Assembly: GCA_964626495.1 (NCBI GenBank)
Contig: CAZVFT010000060.1
Coordinates: forward strand, 1 to 15,807
Reading direction: 5' to 3'
Source: JACNLN01 sp964626495
GTDB taxonomy: Bacteria > Fidelibacterota > Marinisomatia > Marinisomatales > CAZVFT01
DNA: 15,807 nucleotides
A program made the translations under genes and the position numbers. Positions 8,655-15,807 of this stretch are shown one piece after another. A model generated the notes under the pieces. The model was given only the letters and a program-made list of their open reading frames with translations. It was not told the DNA's origin and did no database searches. The stretch's first letter is position 1. Each line of letters opens with the position of its first letter.

Positions 8655-11639
8655 ATGAAAGATGATTCTAAAGAAACTCAAATTCCGTCAAACTACACAT
8701 TACTAAAAATGATCACATTAGCAAAAAAAATGTCCATTTCTATAATGCTGCTCCTATTTATTGGAAGCTGCACTGTTCCTTTTGTCATTCAACCCACGCC
8801 ATCCTGGGCTGAAAAGACATTGGATGAGTTAACACTTCGTGAGAAAATAGCCCAGATAATGTTTTATTACATGGATATGAGCTTTCTCAATGAAGAAAGT
8901 GTAAAATGGAAAGAAATTAAAAAGCTTATCAAAACAGATGGGATAGGGGGAATTCATCTCTGGAGGGGAGATGCGGGTACTTCTCTGACAATGATGAACC
9001 AGATGCAACATATGTCGAAAGTTCCTATATTGTTTGATGCAGATCTTGAATATGGCTTACACCATCGCTTTCCCGGTGGTACACCTTTACCCCCTATGAT
9101 GGCTATTGCAGCTACGGGTGATCCACATTATGCTTATGAAGCTGGAAAGATCACAGCTATTGAGGGGAGGGCAGTTGGAATTAGTCTCGCTCTTGCTCCG
9201 GTAGTAGATGTAAATAATAATCCTGCGAACCCGATAATCAATACCCGTTCTTTTGGCGAAAATCCAGAAATGGTAGTTGAATTTGCAACTGAATTCATTC
9301 GTGGATTGAAAGACCACGGAATGGCAAGTACAGCAAAACATTTCCCGGGTCATGGAGACACAGAAACCGATTCACACACCTCGTTAGCTGCTATTCCCAG
9401 CGATTCCCACCGCCTTCAGGAAATCGAATTATTTCCCTTTCAAAAGGTAATTGATGATGGAGTTGATCTTGTGATGATCGCTCATATCCATGCTCCGGAC
9501 TACCAACCTCATGCAGGAACACCTGCTACGCTATCTCCATTTTGGATTCAAGAAGTATTAAGAAATAAAATGGGATTCAAAGGAGCCATCATAACAGATG
9601 CCATGGGGATGGGGGGTGTAACACGAAACTATACAGATATGTATGCGCTGACAGCTGCAATTAATTCTGGGATTGATCTAATTTTACAAAACCATAGTTT
9701 TAAGAAATCTATAGATAGCGTTGAAGATGCTGTGAGAAATGGTATTATCAGTGAAGAACGAATCAATGAGGCTGCTCTGCGTATGTTGAAATTGAAAGAA
9801 CAATTGGGTTTACACAAACAGAAAATATTAGATGTTAATTGCACTCGCAAACAGCTTGGCAAACCTGAATTTAAAACTAAAGCAAAGGAGATTGCTGCTA
9901 AAGCAATCACACTGGTAAAAAATGAAAATAATCTGGTTCCATTAAAACTGACTGATAATGATACAGTATATGTTGTGGAACTGTATGATTATCCATATGA
10001 CCATAGTTTAACCTTAGTAGCTACAAACCTGTTTAAAGCAGGAGTAAATGTTAAAGCGTTTCAATTAGATAAGTCTGATGATATTGACGTAACCAGAGCA
10101 ATTTTAAATTCCATACCTGAAAATGGACTGGTAGTTATTAACGCTTTTGTCAGTCCAAAAGCGTGGAAAAATGTCATTTCTCTACCGGAGACACAGCACG
10201 AATTCATATCAAAATTAATCACGAAAACAGGACGTATAATTTTAAATAGTTTTGGGACACCTTATTTAATTCAGGATTTCCCGAATATACCCGTTTACCT
10301 GTGTGCCTATCAGGGAAGCGAACTTATGCAAAACGCTTTAGTGAATGCTCTTCTTGGGAAACAGCCCATTAGTGGAAAACTACCTGTAACCATCCCTGGT
10401 ATTGTTTCCATTGGTACAGGATTAACAGTTGATGCAAAGCCACTGAATGTAAAAAAACGATATCAAAGAAGAGGGTTAACACTAAAGAGGTGTTTACCTC
10501 AAGAAGTTAGTGCAAACAGCGAGCAAGTTACACAACTACTAGAAAAAGCTGTAAATGATTCGGCTTGGCCTGGAGGAGTTATGCTTGCTGCAAAGGATGG
10601 GAAAATATTTATCCATGAAGCTTTTGGGTATCACACATATGCCAAGAAAGAACCCACGCGACGGGGGGATATATTCGACCTTGCTTCTGTGACAAAGGTA
10701 GTGGCTACCACATCCACAGTAATGAAACTTTACGAGGAAGGTAAGCTGAATTTGGAGGATTTGGTTATTTCCTATTTACCTGAATTTAAGGGACCAACCC
10801 CTGAGCAGACACAGCTGAAAGCCACTATCACAATAAAACATTTGTTGACACATACCTCAGGCTTACCACCGTTTAAGGAGTATTTCAAAATTAAAGGGAC
10901 TATTCAAACACGATTAGACAGCATCTACTCTACTACCCTGGATACCATTCCAGGAGTGCAATATACTTATTCTGATATCGGTTTGATTTTATTGGGTAAG
11001 ATTATCGAAGAAGTAAGTGGAAAACAACTAAATCAATTTGTACAGGAAACTATTTTCGAGCCACTTGGTATGAATTCGACATATTACAACCCACCCGCCA
11101 GTCGTATGAATCGGATCGTACCAACAGAATACAGTGAAGAAGAGGGTGCTTTTATCCGTGGTCATGTTCATGATGAAAATAGTTATAGTTTAGGTGGTGT
11201 AACAGGACATTCGGGATTATTTTCCACAGCATCCGATTTAGCCATATTCGCTCAGATGATGTTGAATAAAGGTATGTACGATGATACTTCTCTGTTTCGG
11301 CCCCAAACAGTGGAACTATTCACCAACTGTGCCAATGTAATTCCTGATAATTCCCGATGTTTAGGTTGGGACAGTCCATCGGGGAAGGCTTCAGGAGGAG
11401 TTTATTTAAGTGACAAAAGTTTTGGTCATACTGGTTTTACCGGAACATCACTCTGGATTGATCCTGATAGTCAGGTTTTTGTTATTCTTCTTACAAATGC
11501 TGTACATCCCAATCGAGAATGGAAGGATCCAAAATATTTCGATTGGCGTCAGCGATTACATTCCGCCGTTTATGAAACATTAAAAACTCAAAAACAAAAT
11601 CCGAATCTTCAATGGCGTGATAGATGGATTGATAATTAA
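8655..11639 (+). CDS. GH3 beta-N-acetylglucosaminidase fused to C-terminal serine hydrolase (beta-lactamase-like), lipoprotein
   Basis: An exported two-enzyme protein of 994 aa. A lipoprotein signal (SIMLLLFIGSC, lipobox Cys39) is followed by a GH3 NagZ-type domain (about 57-385). This has KHFPGHGDTETDSH (228-241), containing the Asp239/His241 acid-base dyad of GH3 N-acetylglucosaminidases, and predicted nucleophile Asp315 in ITDAMGMGG. A GH3 C-terminal alpha/beta domain spans about 415-590. The final domain (about 625-985) resembles class C beta-lactamase/esterase proteins, with SVTK (678-681, nucleophile Ser678), YSD (772-774) and HTG (925-927). The pairing is known in Bacteroidota and suggests removal of GlcNAc from muropeptides, plus a peptidase, esterase or amidase step. 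The first 18 residues precede Met19 (8709), which would give a normal signal peptide, so the true start may be 8709. No Shine-Dalgarno sequence is seen at either. Confidence 0.9.
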   Translation: MKDDSKETQIPSNYTLLKMITLAKKMSISIMLLLFIGSCTVPFVIQPTPSWAEKTLDELTLREKIAQIMFYYMDMSFLNEESVKWKEIKKLIKTDGIGGIHLWRGDAGTSLTMMNQMQHMSKVPILFDADLEYGLHHRFPGGTPLPPMMAIAATGDPHYAYEAGKITAIEGRAVGISLALAPVVDVNNNPANPIINTRSFGENPEMVVEFATEFIRGLKDHGMASTAKHFPGHGDTETDSHTSLAAIPSDSHRLQEIELFPFQKVIDDGVDLVMIAHIHAPDYQPHAGTPATLSPFWIQEVLRNKMGFKGAIITDAMGMGGVTRNYTDMYALTAAINSGIDLILQNHSFKKSIDSVEDAVRNGIISEERINEAALRMLKLKEQLGLHKQKILDVNCTRKQLGKPEFKTKAKEIAAKAITLVKNENNLVPLKLTDNDTVYVVELYDYPYDHSLTLVATNLFKAGVNVKAFQLDKSDDIDVTRAILNSIPENGLVVINAFVSPKAWKNVISLPETQHEFISKLITKTGRIILNSFGTPYLIQDFPNIPVYLCAYQGSELMQNALVNALLGKQPISGKLPVTIPGIVSIGTGLTVDAKPLNVKKRYQRRGLTLKRCLPQEVSANSEQVTQLLEKAVNDSAWPGGVMLAAKDGKIFIHEAFGYHTYAKKEPTRRGDIFDLASVTKVVATTSTVMKLYEEGKLNLEDLVISYLPEFKGPTPEQTQLKATITIKHLLTHTSGLPPFKEYFKIKGTIQTRLDSIYSTTLDTIPGVQYTYSDIGLILLGKIIEEVSGKQLNQFVQETIFEPLGMNSTYYNPPASRMNRIVPTEYSEEEGAFIRGHVHDENSYSLGGVTGHSGLFSTASDLAIFAQMMLNKGMYDDTSLFRPQTVELFTNCANVIPDNSRCLGWDSPSGKASGGVYLSDKSFGHTGFTGTSLWIDPDSQVFVILLTNAVHPNREWKDPKYFDWRQRLHSAVYETLKTQKQNPNLQWRDRWIDN

Positions 11640-11667
11640 ACCCGTCTTAACAATGATGAGTCCCCCC

Positions 11668-11683
11668 AGAAAAGGTCTTTTCT
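11668..11683 (+). terminator. Weak hairpin, possible terminator after the GH3 gene
   Basis: AGAAAAG-GT-CTTTTCT is a perfect 7-bp inverted repeat; sterically the loop would be GGTC with a 6-bp stem. A second perfect inverted repeat, AGAAAT-ATGGG-ATTTCT, follows at 11693-11709. Both stems are AT-rich and neither is followed by a T run beyond the stem itself, so termination would be weak at best. Confidence 0.25.
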
Positions 11684-11743
11684 CCCTTTGCGAGAAATAT
11701 GGGATTTCTAGGCTTCATATATTGTTGAAGATAGCGTTTCGAT

Positions 11744-11810
11744 ACCTGTCAGGCTCTTGACTGATTAGCGAAAATTAGCGTAAACCTGTCAGACTTTTGA
11801 CTGATTAGCG
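11744..11810. repeat. Two-copy 27-bp direct repeat, 40-bp period
   Basis: Copies at 11744-11770 and 11784-11810 share ACCTGTCAG, then CT, then TTGACTGATTAGCG, with two mismatches in 27 bases. Each copy contains an interrupted inverted repeat GTCA-N6-TGAC, and the first also has CCTGTCAGG. TAGCG occurs four times in the block (11732, 11766, 11776, 11806), bordering the copies. The second copy ends 18 bases before the DUF1460 ATG. The period is near four helical turns, so a regulator site is conceivable. A dispersed genomic repeat is the other reading. Confidence 0.7.
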
Positions 11811-11828
11811 GTTTCTGGAGTAGACTCA

Positions 11829-12701
11829 ATGATAAAAAGAGTACCGATCGTAACAATTTTTATCTTGCTTATTGCTATCATTTTGGTCGTCTATTTTCCA
11901 ACCGAACAAAAACATCTGCATGTATGGCTTAATTCCCTACCAAGACCTTGGACACTCAATACAAAGGAAATCTCAAAGATCCTCCCGCAGTTTCATTACA
12001 GGTTTTCTGATTTTCACGAACGATTGAAGGCTTTTACTATCTGGCGTGTGGGGACACCCTACGAAATATTCAAACTCGGAGAGGAAGTTGAACCTGACCT
12101 TGACCCTATTATCAGACTCGATGTATCTGATTGTACAGGTCACGTCTTAACAACTCTTGCTTTTGTTCAGAGTCGTTCGTGGGAAGAAGCCAAAAAAAAC
12201 ATGATCATCATACATTACAAACCAAATCTACAGGGATATAAAATACCCACTTTTAAAACACGGTGGCATTATACATTGGATCGTATTATAGCTAACCCGT
12301 ACACGGTGAATATCACAGAACAGTTATTACCACTGGAAAAGCTGACGAAACAAAAACTTATTTTAAACAGACAACAGAATGGAAGCGAATTTCTTAACCT
12401 CGATTGGGAAAGGGAAATTACTTTTCGTTACATCCCAAACAGTGAAATCAATAACAACCTTTTGTCTAAAATTCCAGATGTGTGCGGCGTTGCTTTTATG
12501 AAAAAGGCTTACTTCAATAAGGGAATTGCAATTGGACATGAAGGAATGATTATTAATCAAAAGGACTTGATTCACGCTTCATCTGCATCAGGGAAAACAG
12601 TTCGGTTGAAATTTTTAGACTATTACTTTCGAGATAATGGTCCCATTTTCGATGGGATTATGATTTATAACTATTTGCCAATATCTGCAAGTACACCATA
12701 A
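11829..12701 (+). CDS. DUF1460 family, N-acetylmuramoyl-L-alanine amidase-like
   Basis: A 290-aa protein with an N-terminal hydrophobic segment (residues about 5-23, PIVTIFILLIAIILVVYF) that acts as a signal peptide or membrane anchor; there is no lipobox Cys. The rest resembles DUF1460, a papain/NlpC-P60-like fold linked to N-acetylmuramoyl-L-alanine amidase activity. Supporting motifs are WRVGTPYE (72-79), RLDVSDCTGHVL (96-107, with candidate nucleophile Cys102), TRWHYTLDRI (144-153), GHEGMII (236-242, with candidate catalytic His237) and LIHASSASGKTV (247-258). It probably cuts the sugar-peptide bond of muropeptides outside the cytoplasm. A GGAG Shine-Dalgarno sequence lies eight bases upstream of the ATG. 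The stop overlaps the next start as TAATG. Family assignment rests on motif order rather than a search. Confidence 0.75.
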   Translation: MIKRVPIVTIFILLIAIILVVYFPTEQKHLHVWLNSLPRPWTLNTKEISKILPQFHYRFSDFHERLKAFTIWRVGTPYEIFKLGEEVEPDLDPIIRLDVSDCTGHVLTTLAFVQSRSWEEAKKNMIIIHYKPNLQGYKIPTFKTRWHYTLDRIIANPYTVNITEQLLPLEKLTKQKLILNRQQNGSEFLNLDWEREITFRYIPNSEINNNLLSKIPDVCGVAFMKKAYFNKGIAIGHEGMIINQKDLIHASSASGKTVRLKFLDYYFRDNGPIFDGIMIYNYLPISASTP

Positions 12702-13849
12702 TGAACACAATGACGCCACGGGAACGTGTACTGGCTGCTATGAAATTACAAAAGCCAGATCGTATCCCTGTTATGTGTCAGTTTAGTTTTGGTCATATGT
12801 TACAACAATTAGACGTATCATCATCTGAACTCTGGTTTGATATGAACACATTTGCTGATGGTCTATTAAATCTCCGGGAATTATACAAATTTGACGGAAT
12901 TCTGGTAAGTCTATACGGACATAAGAAAAACTGGCGAGATGAAATCATTAGATTTGAGAGAGATGGTGAAAAAGAAATATTAACCTTTCAGAATAGGGAA
13001 ATGATTTTTAATCCAGATGAATTACCGATGGTTAAACATCTGATTGCTACGGAAAGGAAGAAAATAGAAGATATTAACATTGTGGATATCCCTGATGAAA
13101 TATCTTATATCCCCGTTTCACAAGACCTCCATTTTGAAATTGATCTGGATAATAAATTGACGATTTTTGATTCAATTCACGAACGGGTTAATCAAGTATA
13201 TTCCATACATGGTGAAGTCACATCTCCTTTTGACTATTTCCTTGATTATCTTGGTTATGAAAATGCTTTGATGGCTCTAATAGAAAATGCGGAAAAGAGT
13301 ACATCTATTATTCAAAAATTTACCGATGGAATAGTACAATTATCATCGGAAATATGCACCAAACGCGTTGAGGCAATAAAAATATCTTCTCCATATGCTG
13401 GAATGGGTTTTATTTCCACAAACATGTATCGAGAGTTTGTTCTTCCTTACGAATCTCAGATTATCAAAGTCATCAAGGATAAGGGAAAATTCGCTTACAT
13501 TCACACCTGCGGAGCAATTAATGACAGGCTTGAAATTATGCAAGAATCCGGTGCCTCAGGATTGGAATGTCTCGATCCTCCTCCAATAGGTAATGTAGAA
13601 CTTGAAGAAGCTATCGGACGAATTGGAGATGAGATGTTTATTAAAGGGAATATTGACTCCGTACATACATTACTTCAAGGATCCTGGCAGGAATTAACCA
13701 ATGATATAATAAAAAGAATTAATGCTGGGAAATCTACTAGAGGTTTTATTTTAAGTACAGCCTGTTCTATAGCTCCTCACGTTCCGAGAGAAAGAATTCA
13801 ATTACTGGTACAACTTGCCGAAAAATATGGGAAATATGAAGTAAACTAA
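12701..13849 (+). CDS. Uroporphyrinogen decarboxylase-like (MtaA/CmuA-type) methyltransferase-family protein
   Basis: A soluble 382-aa TIM-barrel protein of the UroD superfamily. The N-terminus (TPRERVLAAMKLQKPDRIPV) is typical of the MtaA/CmuA/UroD-like branch. It has the zinc-thiolate pattern HxC...C: HTCG (268-271) and a later Cys355 in LSTACSIAP. This pattern binds zinc in corrinoid:thiol methyltransferases such as MtaA. The RQAGRY arginine motif of true heme-pathway HemE is not seen, so a role in heme synthesis is unlikely. It is coupled by TAATG overlaps to the amidase-like gene before it and the symporter after it. The substrate is unknown. No corrinoid-binding protein gene is visible in the window. 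Family confidence is high; function is uncertain. Confidence 0.8.
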   Translation: MNTMTPRERVLAAMKLQKPDRIPVMCQFSFGHMLQQLDVSSSELWFDMNTFADGLLNLRELYKFDGILVSLYGHKKNWRDEIIRFERDGEKEILTFQNREMIFNPDELPMVKHLIATERKKIEDINIVDIPDEISYIPVSQDLHFEIDLDNKLTIFDSIHERVNQVYSIHGEVTSPFDYFLDYLGYENALMALIENAEKSTSIIQKFTDGIVQLSSEICTKRVEAIKISSPYAGMGFISTNMYREFVLPYESQIIKVIKDKGKFAYIHTCGAINDRLEIMQESGASGLECLDPPPIGNVELEEAIGRIGDEMFIKGNIDSVHTLLQGSWQELTNDIIKRINAGKSTRGFILSTACSIAPHVPRERIQLLVQLAEKYGKYEVN

Positions 13850-15642
13850 TGGAACTTCCCTTATTAGATTGGACAATTATTTTATTATATTTTGTCATCA
13901 GTATGACAATTGCTATTCTGTACTCTCGCAGAGCTGGCAGGAGCACAAGCGAATTTTTTCTTACGGGACGCAATCTTCCCTGGTACATTGCAGGCACCAC
14001 TATGGTAGCTACAACTTTTGCTGCCGATACGCCATTAGCAATAACTGAACTGGTAGCGAAAAATGGTGTAGCAGGTAACTGGTTATGGTGGAACATGCTG
14101 TTTGGGGGAATGTTGACCGTATTTTTTTTCGCAAGATTCTGGAGACGAGCAGGGATTATGACAGATGTAGAATTTGCTGAAATCCGCTACTCGGGCAAAC
14201 CTGGAGCATTCCTGAGGGGATTCCGCGCCATCTACCTGGGTCTGTTTATGAATATCATCATTATGGGATGGGTCAACTTAGCTATGGTCAAAATCCTTTC
14301 CGTAATATTCCCTCATGCTACTTTTTTTGGTATTACTGAAATATCATTTCTTGGTTTTCATTTTAATTCTCACTTGCTGCTTGTTGGACTTATTATGTTT
14401 ATTGTAGCAATTTATTCATCGCTTGCAGGATTATGGGGTGTATCAATAACGGACGCTTTTCAATTTACAATAGCTATGGTTGGAACGATTATTCTCGCAG
14501 CTCTTGCAGTAAACATACCTCAAATAGGGGGCATATCTGGATTAAAAGCGCAACTTCCCGAATGGGTATTTCGATTTACCCCCACTATAGGAGATACCAC
14601 TTCTTCTATGGGAGGAATCCTGTCAATGTCCGTTGCTGCTTTCATCGCCTATATTGGTATCCAGTGGTGGGCATCCTGGTATCCCGGTGCAGAGCCTGGA
14701 GGTGGAGGTTATATTGCCCAACGGATGATGTCTACAAAGGATGAGAAACATTCCCTGTTTGCGACTTTATGGTTCATCATTGCTCACTATGCTATCCGAC
14801 CATGGCCGTGGATTATCGTAGCACTTGTTTCTCTTGCTCTTTATCCAGACCTGGACATGGCTCACAAAGGGGAAGGATTTGTTATGGTCATGAGAGATTA
14901 TCTTCCCTCGGGACTGTTAGGACTTTTATTGGCATCGTTTCTGGCTGCTTATATGTCAACAATCTCTACTCAACTAAACTGGGGTACATCTTATATTGTT
15001 AACGATTTTTACCGCCGTTTTTACTACCGCACGGGTGAGGAAAAATACTACGTCCGGGTGTCAAGAATAATCACAATCATTATTGTGCTTTTATCGCTAT
15101 TTGTCACTTCAAAACTTGATAGGATAAGCGATGCCTGGATTTTCATTTTAGAGTGTAGCGCCGGAATAGGACTTGTACTCATTTTACGATGGTTCTGGTG
15201 GAGAATAAATGCCTGGTCGGAAATTTCGGCAATAATCGCTCCATTTATAATTTATCCGTTCATTAAACCGATGGTTGAATTCCCTTATACTCTATTTTTC
15301 ATCGTGGGATGGTCAACTATTGTCTGGCTTATAGTCACATTCTTAACAAAGCCAACGGATGAGAAAACACTCCTCTCATTTTACGAAAAAATTCACCCTG
15401 GAGGAATTTTATGGACGCCCATTACTAAAAAGTTACCTCATGTTCATGGAGATAGTGGTTATCTAAAGTTAATCCTTGATTGGATAGCAGGATGCGTTCT
15501 CGTCTTTTTCTCCCTTTTCGGAGTTGGGAAATTAATCTTAGGAGAACATATTATAGGTTTTGTCCTCTTAATCGGAGCTGGCATATCAGGATATGTTATA
15601 TTTCGCCACTTATCTACAATTGGTTGGAAAAAGGTAATATAG
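13849..15642 (+). CDS. Sodium:solute symporter (SSS family)
   Basis: An inner-membrane Na+-coupled carrier of 597 aa with roughly 13-15 hydrophobic segments. Family marks include SEFFLTGRNLPWYIAGTTMV (34-53) at the start of the second segment, GLWGVSITDAFQF (194-206), and AAYMSTISTQLNWGTSYIVND (366-386), where Ser370/Thr371 correspond to the Na+-site Ser/Thr pair of vSGLT. The C-terminal part (about 535-597) adds further hydrophobic helices. The ATG overlaps the stop of the UroD-like gene. In Tannerella forsythia a transporter in a MurNAc-use cluster (MurT) has a comparable context, so MurNAc or a wall-derived sugar or peptide is a reasonable guess for the substrate. The sequence alone does not show it. 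Confidence 0.88.
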   Translation: MELPLLDWTIILLYFVISMTIAILYSRRAGRSTSEFFLTGRNLPWYIAGTTMVATTFAADTPLAITELVAKNGVAGNWLWWNMLFGGMLTVFFFARFWRRAGIMTDVEFAEIRYSGKPGAFLRGFRAIYLGLFMNIIIMGWVNLAMVKILSVIFPHATFFGITEISFLGFHFNSHLLLVGLIMFIVAIYSSLAGLWGVSITDAFQFTIAMVGTIILAALAVNIPQIGGISGLKAQLPEWVFRFTPTIGDTTSSMGGILSMSVAAFIAYIGIQWWASWYPGAEPGGGGYIAQRMMSTKDEKHSLFATLWFIIAHYAIRPWPWIIVALVSLALYPDLDMAHKGEGFVMVMRDYLPSGLLGLLLASFLAAYMSTISTQLNWGTSYIVNDFYRRFYYRTGEEKYYVRVSRIITIIIVLLSLFVTSKLDRISDAWIFILECSAGIGLVLILRWFWWRINAWSEISAIIAPFIIYPFIKPMVEFPYTLFFIVGWSTIVWLIVTFLTKPTDEKTLLSFYEKIHPGGILWTPITKKLPHVHGDSGYLKLILDWIAGCVLVFFSLFGVGKLILGEHIIGFVLLIGAGISGYVIFRHLSTIGWKKVI

Positions 15643-15681
15643 GGTGTGAGTATATTTACTGAAATTATTCGACACACTTTT

Positions 15682-15807
15682 ATGAAATCTATTAGGAAAA
15701 CTCACCTTATTGTGCTTTTAGGTGTGATATTAATCTATTGTATTCCAACACCTGGTCAAATAGATGTACTTAGACAAAACCTGGAGGGAAAGATTAGAAA
15801 CTTCAGT
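15682..15807 (+). CDS. 5' end of an exported protein (partial, cut by window end)
   Basis: An open frame runs from ATG 15682 to the window edge (42 codons). It begins MKSIRKTHLIVLLGVILIYC, a basic stretch followed by a hydrophobic core as in a signal peptide, then IPTPGQIDVLRQNLEGKIRN. The frame is also open from GTG 15646, which would add 12 residues. There is no clear Shine-Dalgarno sequence before the ATG. The LxxxLExxIRNF pattern just after the signal resembles the start of class A beta-lactamase-like serine hydrolases, but too little is present to assign a family. It lies 39 bases after the symporter on the same strand, so it may belong to the same transcription unit. Confidence 0.5.
   Translation, partial: MKSIRKTHLIVLLGVILIYCIPTPGQIDVLRQNLEGKIRNFS

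Larger units (their letters stand above)
11640..11828. other. 189-bp intergenic gap with hairpins and a tandem repeat
   Basis: Between the GH3 gene and the DUF1460 gene. No coding potential was recognised. It contains two short inverted repeats near the GH3 end, a 27-bp direct repeat in two copies, and a GGAG Shine-Dalgarno sequence eight bases before the DUF1460 ATG. The length and content suggest that the downstream genes may have their own transcription start. Confidence 0.6.

Noticed and set aside
9629..9910. Minus-strand open frame of 93 codons inside the GH3 domain
   Set aside because: It is opposite to conserved GH3 sequence and has no motif of its own.
11744..11810. CRISPR array or attachment site
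   Set aside because: There are only two copies with a 13-base separation, no cas genes, no integrase and no tRNA nearby.
12701..13849. Reading the UroD-like gene as hemE of heme biosynthesis
   Set aside because: It lacks the N-terminal RQAGRY-type motif and has the HxC...C zinc pattern of the methyltransferase branch; no other heme genes are nearby.
13767..14096. Minus-strand open frame of 109 codons across the UroD-like/SSS junction
   Set aside because: It is antisense to two well-supported genes, has no recognisable motifs and no supporting context.

Overview
The window looks like an AT-rich bacterial chromosome segment, probably from the Bacteroidota or a related FCB-group lineage. The reasons are the GH3 plus serine-hydrolase lipoprotein fusion, the glucosamine-6-phosphate deaminase plus PIG-L fusion, a DUF1460 amidase, and a Bacteroidota-type TAnnTTTG box in front of one gene. 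Some genes also have Shine-Dalgarno-like sequences, so the exact phylum is open. No rRNA, tRNA, CRISPR array, insertion sequence or phage gene was seen.

Layout. Two gene sets diverge from a 171-bp intergenic region (8484-8654). The leftward set, in transcription order, is: NagB-like deaminase fused to a PIG-L-type deacetylase domain (8483-6162), a two-part family 2 glycosyltransferase (6079-4511), a ROK-like sugar kinase (4501-3296), a SpoIID/LytB-domain protein (3296-1947), and an AmpG-like MFS transporter with a large extracytoplasmic insertion (1947-49). The rightward set is: a GH3 beta-N-acetylglucosaminidase/serine hydrolase lipoprotein (8655-11639), a 189-bp gap with a tandem repeat, a DUF1460 amidase-like protein (11829-12701), a UroD/MtaA-like methyltransferase-family protein (12701-13849), a sodium:solute symporter (13849-15642), and the start of a further exported protein cut by the window end (15682-15807). 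Four junctions (1947, 3296, 12701, 13849) have the form TAATG, with stop and start sharing one base, which suggests translational coupling.

Working together. The set reads as a cell-wall (peptidoglycan) amino-sugar salvage locus. Exported enzymes (GH3/serine hydrolase, DUF1460) would trim muropeptides outside the cytoplasm. Two inner-membrane carriers (AmpG-like MFS, SSS symporter) would import the products. A sugar kinase and the NagB/PIG-L fusion would send amino sugars toward fructose-6-phosphate. Less expected members are a SpoIID protein without a visible signal peptide, a glycosyltransferase, and a zinc-thiolate methyltransferase-like protein. No nagA, murQ or NamZ-type gene lies inside the window. 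Functions are family-level assignments made by reading motifs; no homology search was run.
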